Assembly (NCBI RefSeq): GCF_010614725.1 | Contig: NZ_JAAEHL010000004.1 | Coordinates: 1-64,000 of the forward strand | From: Flavobacterium ajazii | GTDB taxonomy: Bacteria > Bacteroidota > Bacteroidia > Flavobacteriales > Flavobacteriaceae | Direction: 5' to 3' | DNA: 64,000 nucleotides | Shown: positions 28,482-34,895 of the stretch, piece after piece | Position numbering within the stretch: the first letter of the stretch is position 1 | Layout of the letters: every line of letters starts with the position of its first letter | Translations under genes and position numbers: made by a program | Notes under the pieces: generated by a model | Seen by the model: the letters and a program-made list of their open reading frames with translations, nothing else | The model's database searches: none | Told to the model about the DNA's origin: nothing

Positions 28482-29081
28482 ATGAAAGAAGGATATATAA
28501 TTCGAGACCAGACATTGCCACATTTCATCACTGCAACTGTTGTCGACTGGATAGATGTTTTCACTCGTCAAAGTTATCGGGATATTGTAATTGACAGTTT
28601 TCATTATTGCATCAAAAACAAAGGAATGCTATTGTATGGATATGTGATTATGAGTAATCACATACATTTGATTGTTCAGTCTGAAGACGGAAAATTATCA
28701 GATTTGATCCGAGATTTTAAAAAGTTCGTAGCTAAAAATATCCTTGAAAAAATTCAGACAAATCCTGAAAGCCGAAGAGAATGGATGTTGGAAAGATTTA
28801 AACTTGCTGCCCAAAACCATACTCGAAATAAAATGTATCAGTTTTGGCAATATGGAAATCATGCGGAAGAAATTTACAGCAATAAATTTATGTGGTCTAA
28901 ACTAGATTACATACATTTAAATCCTGTGAGGGCTGGCCTTGTAGTTAATGGTTCAGATTATATTTATAGCAGTGCAGGTAACTATGTAAATGATTTTGGT
29001 TTAGTAGAAATTGTAAAAGCAGATAATCCAATTGTTGATGTTTTGAAACCTGCTTCATTTATCAAATACAATAGCTATTAA
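28482..29081 (+). CDS. REP-associated tyrosine transposase (Y1_Tnp/RAYT, HUH family)
   Basis: The 199 residues include the HUH nuclease motif SNHIHLIVQ (His60 and His62) and the RAYT signature LDYIHLNPVRAGLV, in which Tyr143 is the likely catalytic tyrosine. Length fits RAYT proteins (about 150-220 aa). RAYTs are single-copy, usually vertically kept relatives of IS200/IS605 transposases that act on REP hairpins. Matching hairpins flank the gene here. The frame is intact, so the enzyme may be active. The gene stands alone inside its inverted ends. Confidence 0.93.
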   Translation: MKEGYIIRDQTLPHFITATVVDWIDVFTRQSYRDIVIDSFHYCIKNKGMLLYGYVIMSNHIHLIVQSEDGKLSDLIRDFKKFVAKNILEKIQTNPESRREWMLERFKLAAQNHTRNKMYQFWQYGNHAEEIYSNKFMWSKLDYIHLNPVRAGLVVNGSDYIYSSAGNYVNDFGLVEIVKADNPIVDVLKPASFIKYNSY

Positions 29082-29140
29082 TTGAGTGATAAGTCGGAGA
29101 CTTTTCAAGGTCTAATCGTTAATTTAGATAATTTAAAATT

Positions 29141-29195
29141 GCGCAAAGTCGGAGACATTTGCGCAGCTTTTCATAAGGAATACTTCGGAGAGCAG
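29141..29195 (-). repeat. Right inverted end of the RAYT element
   Basis: This is the inverted copy of 28310-28364 (53 of 55 positions identical). It reads through in the frame of the downstream toxin-tip fragment, so the apparent N terminus of that frame is transposon DNA. Confidence 0.85.
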
Positions 29196-29513
29196 AGGGA
29201 ACGCGGAGTACATAAGCTTTTAATACATGGTGAAGTTGATAATTTTATAATTAATAAGGACCCTTATTCTGCGAAACAAGTTGCTAAAATGATGCTTCAA
29301 GCAGGATTTAAGAAAGGTACACCAATAGAGTGCATTTCATGCAGTACAGGAATGTACGCGGATGGAGCTGCATATCAACTAGGTCGATATTTAAAATCAC
29401 CAGTAATTGCACCTAGTAATTGGGTAAGAGCAGTAGATGTAAATACTTATGTCATAAAAGATTGAGGTGTATGGAGGTTTTTCCATAAATATATTAAATA
29501 TTTAAAACGATAA
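29196..29513 (+). pseudogene. Displaced Rhs toxin tip, 5' truncated by the RAYT element and with an in-frame TGA
   Basis: The frame is open from the transposase stop (TTG at 29082) to a TGA at 29463-29465, but everything before 29196 is RAYT end sequence. The remaining part includes LLIHGEVDNF, then KKGTPIECISCSTG about 40 residues later, then SPVIAPSNW. The spaced HG and SC pairs resemble the His/Cys dyad region of caspase-like (C80/CHAT) folds; this is a tentative reading. After the TGA the same frame continues GVWRFFHKYIKYLKR to a TAA at 29511, exactly 2 bp before the next ATG. That is the same spacing as the intact toxin/immunity pair, so the TGA is probably a nonsense mutation. Confidence 0.55.
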
Positions 29514-29515
29514 CT

Positions 29516-29905
29516 ATGAAATTAATTGGTTTTATAAAAGAACATGATAACATTACAGAAGCAACGGAATACAAAAGTATTTTTGGAAATAAAATAAATA
29601 ACGATGAAATCATCCATAAAATTATAAACTATTTAAATAATGGCATATATATATTAGGTTGGATGAACACTATTAGAAGTCTAGATAATGATGAATTAAT
29701 TGCTCCAAACTGTTACCTTACTGATGGAAGTTTCGTGTGGCCAGCTTATTACTCTTATTACCTAAAAAAACACTCAAATTATAAAATTGACACTAACTTT
29801 CTTGAACATCTTGAAAAAATTAATTTTGACTTTAGTAGTATAAAAGTATCTGATGAATTAAAAATAGAATTAGAAAAACAATTACCTGAAAATCTAAAAT
29901 ATTAA
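29516..29905 (+). CDS. Putative orphan immunity protein
   Basis: This 129-residue acidic soluble protein has no signal peptide or membrane segment. The central part reads GWMNTIRSLDNDELIAP and TDGSFVWPAYYSYYL, a Trp/Tyr-rich pattern like small cytoplasmic immunity proteins. I do not recognise a named family. The start lies 2 bp after the terminal stop of the broken toxin tip. It probably protected against that tip and may still act against kin carrying the active version. The frame is intact. Confidence 0.6.
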   Translation: MKLIGFIKEHDNITEATEYKSIFGNKINNDEIIHKIINYLNNGIYILGWMNTIRSLDNDELIAPNCYLTDGSFVWPAYYSYYLKKHSNYKIDTNFLEHLEKINFDFSSIKVSDELKIELEKQLPENLKY

Positions 29906-29959
29906 GCATATGAACCAACCGATTAATATGCACAAAGATAGTGTAGAAATTTTTCCGTA

Positions 29960-30035
29960 TCCACAGCAATAAAACACAAAACATTATCAAACAACAAAAC
30001 AACTCATAGTTGGGGTACTTTTGTTTTTAAACTCT
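29960..30035 (+). terminator. Cassette-end hairpin region (weak terminator)
   Basis: The DNA after the putative immunity gene contains AACAACTCATAGTTG with A-rich DNA before it and T-rich DNA (TTTTGTTTTT) after it. It resembles the clear terminator at 31781-31815 and the degenerate hairpin near 32065-32100. The lipase cassette frame begins inside it, which suggests that the cassette was joined here by recombination. Confidence 0.3.
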
Positions 30036-30782
30036 CCCTATTTAGGAATGGGAAACAATCCTACCAACCTAATTGATCCAGATGGTGGTAGGCCAACAGC
30101 ATATGAAGCTGCTCTTATGGCAGCTCATACTTACGGAGATTCTAAAGTAAAACTAGCAGGTGGCTGGACCCTTACAAAATCACTAGGTATAGGCAGCACT
30201 GGACTACTTTCAAATTTATACAAAAGAAAGAAAAAAAATGGTAAAATGGAATTTGCTCATGTCTATGCAGGAACACAAGATCTAATTGACGGTCTTAATG
30301 ATTTAACACAATCATTTGGTTTAGCCTCTCAATATGATCAGGCCTACAAAATAAATAATAGAATTAATAAAATATATAAGAATCAAGAGCTAATATTTAT
30401 AGGACATTCCTTAGGTGGTGGTTTGGCTAATTTTTCAGCCTTACAGTCAAATAGAGAATCAATAACTTTTAATCCAGCATGGATAAGTTATGCTACTTTA
30501 TTTAGATATGGGCTTCAAAATAAACCAGATTCAAAACTGACTAATTATATACTTTTTGGGGAAATTTTAAATGAATCTCAAAATCACTTAACTTTATTAC
30601 TAAATAAAAAAGGAAAAAATTTATTTATTAACGAACAACCAAACACCTATAAAACTAATACTCTAGAAAAACATACTATTTGGCCTATGGTTTCTTCATT
30701 AAAATTTTTAAGAGATTTCACGTTAACTCCTCAGTTCTTTAGAACCTCAATTGACAATACTAGAGTAAAAAAAGATTTTTAA
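30021..30782 (+). pseudogene. Displaced Rhs toxin tip with lipase (class 3, GHSLGGG) domain
   Basis: The frame opens with TTG at 30021 and has no normal ATG. Its first residues, NSPYLGMGNNPTNLIDPDGG, copy the Rhs core end found at residues 1313-1332 of the 1558-aa Rhs protein, so this is a C-terminal cassette cut from an Rhs gene. The tip of about 230 residues has AHVYAGTQDLIDGLNDL and the nucleophile elbow FIGHSLGGGLANF (Ser130 of this frame), typical of class 3 lipases. Such tips are predicted to degrade membrane lipids. The reading frame is undamaged, so it could be restored by recombination with the full-length Rhs gene. It is followed 3 bp later by an immunity candidate. Confidence 0.75.
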
Positions 30783-30785
30783 AAA

Positions 30786-31601
30786 ATGATAAAAAAAATA
30801 ATTTTAATTTTTGCAATGATATTTTTGAATTCTTGCAAAAAAGATTACGAAATTAATTACAAAAATTCAGAAAATAGAGAATTACCGAGTGCTAAAGCTA
30901 TTTTTTTCAAAGGAACTCCTGTTTTTGAATTAGCAAGTGCTATCAAAAATGATAACCTAAAAAAAGTTTATACAATTTTAAAAAGCCACAAATTTAATAT
31001 CGATTACAAAGATAATCATAATGGTTACACCGTTTTAATGTATGCAACACTCTATAAAAAAAGTTCTGCGATTAAAATTCTATTAGAAAATGGATCAGAT
31101 CCAAATCTAAAGGATAATACAAATAAGACAAACGCATTCCTTTTCGCATTACAAAACACAAACAAAATAGGAAACGAATGCGATACCGATATTCTAAATC
31201 TTATGATTAAATACGATGCGAATGTTAATTCCCTCTATAAGGAATCTAATACTTTAGAAAATCCTATACTAAATATAGCATGCACTCAAGGATGTTTAAA
31301 CGTTGTTAAAATTTTAGTAGATAAAGGCGCAGATATAAATTATGACGATAAATATGGAAATAGTGCTATTTTACAAGCGCTATATCAAGATAATTTAGAT
31401 ATAGCAAAATATCTAATAATAGACAAAAAAGCAAAAATCCCAAAGCCTTTATTTATAAGGCGTGCGGGAGAAACTGATTCTGGAGAAGACGAAAAAGTTA
31501 CTTTAGAAGATTTTTTAAATGAACAAAATTATAATAATAATACTTCAAACTTTAAACTAAAAAAAGATCTATTAAATTATTTAAATCAGAATCAAAGATA
31601 A
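30786..31601 (+). CDS. Ankyrin-repeat lipoprotein, putative immunity protein for the lipase tip
   Basis: The 271 residues start with a lipoprotein signal (MIKKIILIFAMIFLNSC). Ankyrin repeats run from about residue 45 to 225. Recognisable units are GYTVLMYATLYKKSSAIKIL, LNIACTQGCLNVVKILVDKG and NSAILQALYQDNLDIAKYLI. It lies 3 bp after the lipase-tip frame. A periplasmic, membrane-tethered ankyrin protein is a sensible inhibitor of a lipase that attacks from the periplasm. The repeat call is firm; the immunity role is inferred from position. Confidence 0.75.
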   Translation: MIKKIILIFAMIFLNSCKKDYEINYKNSENRELPSAKAIFFKGTPVFELASAIKNDNLKKVYTILKSHKFNIDYKDNHNGYTVLMYATLYKKSSAIKILLENGSDPNLKDNTNKTNAFLFALQNTNKIGNECDTDILNLMIKYDANVNSLYKESNTLENPILNIACTQGCLNVVKILVDKGADINYDDKYGNSAILQALYQDNLDIAKYLIIDKKAKIPKPLFIRRAGETDSGEDEKVTLEDFLNEQNYNNNTSNFKLKKDLLNYLNQNQR

Positions 31602-31620
31602 GTTGAAACATTAAATTAAC

Positions 31621-31730
31621 CCCACTAGCTCTCGTTTGTCAATGATCCTGGTGCTCGATTGCATCGAGTACCTACCCCAACTGGCGCTCGTTTGTCAATG
31701 ATTCTGGTGCTCGATTGCATCGAGTACCTA
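31621..31730. repeat. Two tandem 54-55-bp direct repeats with internal palindrome
   Basis: Copies at 31621-31674 and 31676-31730 share a long near-identical stretch (CTCGTTTGTCAATGAT, then CTGGTGCTCGATTGCATCGA and GTACCTA), with one C/T change and small differences at the left side. Each contains an inverted repeat (GTGCTCGAT TGC ATCGAGTAC). The function is unknown. It lies just past the last toxin cassette. Confidence 0.85.
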
Positions 31731-31780
31731 CTTAAATTAAAAGGATGAAGGCAGCGTTTGCAACGCATTTAATAAACTAC

Positions 31781-31815
31781 AAAAGCAACTCATTTACGAG
31801 TTGCTTTTTTGTTTT
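31781..31815 (+). terminator. Rho-independent terminator closing the toxin cassette region
   Basis: The arms AAAAGCAACTC (31781-31791) and GAGTTGCTTTTTT (31798-31810) pair around the loop ATTTAC, followed by further T's. It is well placed to end transcription of the plus-strand cassettes. Confidence 0.85.
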
Positions 31816-31990
31816 AAGAAAATTGCTGTTGTAAATTGGCTTTTAGGATAAAAGCATCCAAAAACTCTTTGTCCAGATATTTTTTATTATCAAGAAGTTT
31901 TTTGACTTTCCCGAACTGCAGCAAAAGTTCCATATCCTGAATATTATTTTGCTTTGTCTGAATGATTCCGCTGAGTAAATAATCAGTTGA
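31814..31990 (-). pseudogene. C-terminal gene fragment of unknown family
   Basis: The minus strand has an open frame of 102 codons starting at 32122. Only the last part (about 31990 down to 31814) looks like real protein: DYLLSGIIQTKQNNIQDMEL, KKYLDKEFLDAFILKA and a stop. The upstream part is Cys/Phe-rich and unlike a natural protein. I do not recognise the family. It is probably the remnant of a gene whose 5' part was lost when the cassette region was rearranged. Confidence 0.35.
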
Positions 31991-32242
31991 ATACCTCTGG
32001 CACGAGCAGAAATAGCTGAAAAGGCCTGTACGATGTTTCAGGCTAATACACATAACACAATCAAACAAAAAAGCAACTTGCAAAAGAGTTGATTTTCTAT
32101 ATGAAATAAAAACCCAGAACATACTAACGTCGATCGCTCAGAAATATAAATTTCAATTTATTACAAAATAAAATCTATTATTATAATCACAAGTTTTATA
32201 AATAAATCAAATATAATCTGACAAACTTACATTCTAATTTTA

Positions 32243-32250
32243 TAGATTTG
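32243..32250 (+). promoter_or_regulatory. Candidate -7 box for the lipoprotein gene at 32304
   Basis: TAGATTTG matches TAnnTTTG and lies 53 bp before the ATG. No clear -33 TTTG is present at the normal spacing. Confidence 0.35.
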
Positions 32251-32303
32251 TTAAAAAAATATCCTTACAATTTAATAGGATAATTTAATATACAATTAAA
32301 AAC

Positions 32304-33032
32304 ATGTTTAAAAAAATTACCATACTCCTTTTTATTATTTGTGCTGCCTGTCAGACTACTAAAATCAAAAATGACAGTTATAAGTTTTCATCGTCTGTTG
32401 TTGAGTTAGGAAGCATCGGAACATCAAAATTATCGTATAACCTGAATACTTTTGAGCCAAAAGGTTTACCAAAACTTGAAAATAATATCAGGGTAGAAAT
32501 TGGGGTTGTTCCTTATAACAAAAAATTAAACCAAATTTATAAATCGAAAGCGAAATATAACCAAAATCAGACCAAAGTAGCGTTTATAGATAGCCTGCCT
32601 ATTAAACCAGAATTGGTTACTATCAAAATTCTGGACATTGCCGGTCTTGTACATGAAATAAACTCAGACTACAATGCCGATATTCTAAAACTATTAACAG
32701 ACACGCAAAGCTTAAAAATAATTTCAAGTCTGGCAGTCAGTTTATCTGTAGAGGAGATTGCGAAAATCAGACAATCTGATGCTTATTATTTAACCAACAA
32801 TCAGTACAAAAAATACACAATCGCTTTGTATAAAACAGGAAAAAAAACTGACATCATAGACATTAACCCTGAAAAAATAGTAGCGTATCAGGCGAGTTCT
32901 TTTTGCTGGGTAAAATCCGGAAAAGGTACCTGGAGTGTTGCCGATATTGTAAACGAAGACAACAAATGCACCGGAATAACAACCAGTAAAATAAGCGAAA
33001 AGAAAAATAACAAGGATTTGTTTGACATGTAA
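32304..33032 (+). CDS. Lipoprotein of unknown function
   Basis: The 242 residues have a short lipoprotein signal (MFKKITILLFIICAAC) and a soluble body without motifs that I recognise. The body includes VKILDIAGLVHEIN-like beta/alpha stretches and a C-terminal part with FCWVKSGKGTWSVADIV. Two Cys (about residues 206 and 222) could form a disulfide. It precedes another lipoprotein gene by 43 bp on the same strand, so the two are probably co-transcribed. It is not part of the toxin cassettes by any sign in the sequence. Confidence 0.8.
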   Translation: MFKKITILLFIICAACQTTKIKNDSYKFSSSVVELGSIGTSKLSYNLNTFEPKGLPKLENNIRVEIGVVPYNKKLNQIYKSKAKYNQNQTKVAFIDSLPIKPELVTIKILDIAGLVHEINSDYNADILKLLTDTQSLKIISSLAVSLSVEEIAKIRQSDAYYLTNNQYKKYTIALYKTGKKTDIIDINPEKIVAYQASSFCWVKSGKGTWSVADIVNEDNKCTGITTSKISEKKNNKDLFDM

Positions 33033-33075
33033 TCTTCTCATTTCTTTTGAATAATAAAAAGCCTACTTAACTACC

Positions 33076-34008
33076 ATGAATAAAATTTCACTTACCTATT
33101 TTTCGCTTTTAGTCCTTCTGTGTTTTACTTCCTGCGAAGAAATATTACTTGTTGACGATATATCCAAAAAAGAAGTAATTCTTACAGCCCCGGCTGACAA
33201 TGCTGCTTTATCAACTACTGGGGTGACACTTTCATGGGAAACCGTTGAAAGTGCAGATCAATATCATTTACAAATTGCCACTCCGCATTTTGATGCCCCG
33301 TTGCAGATTGTTCTTGACACCATTATTACAAAAAACTCCTATACACAGCAACTGAATATCGGAAAGTATGAATGGAGAGTAAAGGCTGTTAATAGTGGTT
33401 ATGAAAGCCTATATTTTAAAAGGAATTTTGAAATTTTAAACAATGATGATTTTCAAAATAACACTGTGATTTTATTAACTCCCGGCAACAATTTAACGAC
33501 TAAAACTGCTTTACAAAAACTATCCTGGAGTGCCATTATTGGTGCCACAAATTATCAGCTTCAAATTTTAGACGAGAGCAATACGCTGATAAAAGAACAA
33601 AATACAGAAGCAACTGTTATTAATTATACTTTTGACGAAGGAAAATATACATGGAAAGTAAGAGCCAGCAACGGAACAGATCAAACCCTGTATACTTCCC
33701 GATCTATTTTAGTCGATACTAAAGCCCCCAATACCCCTACTCCATCAAATCCTGCAAATGCCAGTACTACTACGAATACAAGTATTAATTTTCAATGGAG
33801 CAGGACTCCAATAGCCGGAAGTACTGAAAAAGACAGTCTATATGTCTATACTGAAAGTGCCCTAACCAATTTGAATTTTAAGGATAAAGCCACAAGTCCG
33901 TACAATAAAACACTAACGACCGGAACCTATTATTGGTTTCTAAAATCATTTGATGAAGCAGGAAATGAGAGTTCCAGAAGTACTGTTTTTAGTTTTACTG
34001 TAAATTAA
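33076..34008 (+). CDS. Lipoprotein with tandem Ig/FN3-like domains
   Basis: The 310 residues start with a lipoprotein signal ending LLCFTSC followed by Glu-Glu, an acidic start typical of surface-exposed Bacteroidota lipoproteins. Three repeats of about 90 residues follow. The first two have the pattern LxxP...N...L-x-W-x-x-x...A-x-x-Y-x-L-Q-I and end in YxWRV-K-A or YTWKVRASNG. The third has INFQWSRTP and YYWFLKSFDEAGNES. This is the fibronectin type III-like fold often used for binding at the cell surface. The ligand is unknown. It probably forms a small operon with the lipoprotein gene upstream. Confidence 0.8.
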   Translation: MNKISLTYFSLLVLLCFTSCEEILLVDDISKKEVILTAPADNAALSTTGVTLSWETVESADQYHLQIATPHFDAPLQIVLDTIITKNSYTQQLNIGKYEWRVKAVNSGYESLYFKRNFEILNNDDFQNNTVILLTPGNNLTTKTALQKLSWSAIIGATNYQLQILDESNTLIKEQNTEATVINYTFDEGKYTWKVRASNGTDQTLYTSRSILVDTKAPNTPTPSNPANASTTTNTSINFQWSRTPIAGSTEKDSLYVYTESALTNLNFKDKATSPYNKTLTTGTYYWFLKSFDEAGNESSRSTVFSFTVN

Positions 34009-34668
34009 ACTAACCTATTCTTAAATTGGACCTGCTAATTTAACATTTCGTCTTAACAGAATAAAAAACTGCTTTTCAATTTACAATCAACTATATTAAA
34101 TTCAATTTCTTTAAACCCCGATTCGAAAATATCCCTCTCAGACTAATATATCAGATTCTCTTTTAGTTGTCCCTATTTATATTTATCTGCACTGATTTTC
34201 TTCTGACTATAATAAAATAAATCGCGCAGGAAAGTTCTGTTTTTTTTAGCAGCCCTTTTATTTACGCTTAACAAACCATAAATTTAAACAGAACATTATC
34301 CATTATATTTAACACTTTCCCAATCAAGTATTTGTTAAAAAAATTAACAAAAAAAAGGAAGGGATTCTGGCATAAAATTTTAAGAAAAACTCCTGACTAA
34401 AAACAAACTATCTTCCTGAATTTTTCACTATCCAATCTACTTTTTTTATCATTCTTAGAGATAAAAATCTAATATTTTGCACTTTACTGGTTTATCTTTT
34501 TCTTGATTTTGCTCTAATCCTGCTTTTCTTAAATAATCCAAACCATATTCATATCTGAATTTTCTTTCTAAAAAATATTGTAATACCTTAAAAAAAACGT
34601 TATAGACGCTTTTTTTTTAAGTTTTATTTTTGATAAAATTCTTTTAAAATAAAATAAAAAAAAGACGA

Positions 34669-34688
34669 CTATCCCTTGCCATCCCTTA
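34669..34688 (+). promoter_or_regulatory. Distal direct-repeat pair, possible regulator site
   Basis: ATCCCTT occurs at 34671 and again at 34681, exactly 10 bp apart, in the context CTATCCCTTGCCATCCCTTA. The left copy in its context resembles the reverse complement of the proximal decamer (CTATCCTGC), so both could be bound by the same protein in opposite orientation. Confidence 0.4.
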
Positions 34689-34779
34689 CAAATACAGCAT
34701 TTTAATATTCCTTAAATATTAACATATAAATTACGGTATATATATTTTATATGCACATAAAAAACATATACATAAAAAA

Positions 34780-34799
34780 TGCAGGATAGTGCAGGATAG
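34780..34799 (+). promoter_or_regulatory. Tandem decamer operator candidate
   Basis: TGCAGGATAG is repeated without a gap at 34780-34789 and 34790-34799. The repeat ends 19 bp before the -7 box and thus covers the place of the -33 element, which otherwise lacks a TTTG. This is the pattern of an activator-dependent promoter. Confidence 0.6.
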
Positions 34800-34818
34800 A
34801 ATTAGTAGCAGAAGATTT

Positions 34819-34826
34819 TAGGTTTG
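34819..34826 (+). promoter_or_regulatory. Candidate -7 box of the FAS1/Sus operon
   Basis: TAGGTTTG matches TAnnTTTG and lies 70 bp upstream of the first gene. It is preceded by the tandem decamers in place of a -33 box. Confidence 0.45.
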
Positions 34827-34895
34827 ACATATCCGTATTTACTAAAAAAAAGTTAAAAACCAATTTAGCCTTTCAACTATATAAATTAACCAAGA

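Larger units (their letters stand above)
28310..29195 (+). mobile_element. REP/RAYT element with 55-bp inverted terminal repeats
   Basis: The 886-bp segment is bounded by 28310-28364 and, inverted, 29141-29195. The two 55-base ends agree at 53 positions. Each end contains a hairpin (left: GCGCAAA...TTTGCGC around the core GTCTCTGAC). Inner repeats at 28397-28413 (AAAAGTCTCTGACTTTT) and 29091-29105 carry the same core. The interior holds one gene, a REP-associated tyrosine transposase. The element lies between two broken toxin tips. Confidence 0.8.
31602..32303. other. Accessory-region tail with repeats, terminator and gene fragment
   Basis: About 700 bases without an intact recognised gene. 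They hold two tandem copies of a 54-55-bp repeat (31621-31730), a terminator (31781-31815), a minus-strand coding-like fragment (31814 to about 31990), a second weak hairpin (around 32065-32100) and the promoter region of the lipoprotein gene at 32304. Confidence 0.6.
34009..34895. other. Long A+T-rich intergenic region upstream of the Sus-like operon
   Basis: 887 bases without a credible gene on either strand. The left two thirds is homopolymer-rich DNA with nothing that I can name. The right third holds two pairs of 10-bp-spaced direct repeats (34669-34688 and 34780-34799) and a -7 box (34819-34826), so it is probably the control region of the FAS1/Sus operon. Confidence 0.6.

Noticed and set aside
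29082..29195. 5' part of the open frame 29082-29465 as a real protein N terminus
   Set aside because: It starts with TTG directly at the transposase stop and runs through the right inverted end of the RAYT element, so it is transposon DNA.
34009..34660. Possible small genes or RNAs in the long intergenic region
   Set aside because: Only short frames in homopolymer-rich DNA and no stable conserved-looking hairpin were seen.
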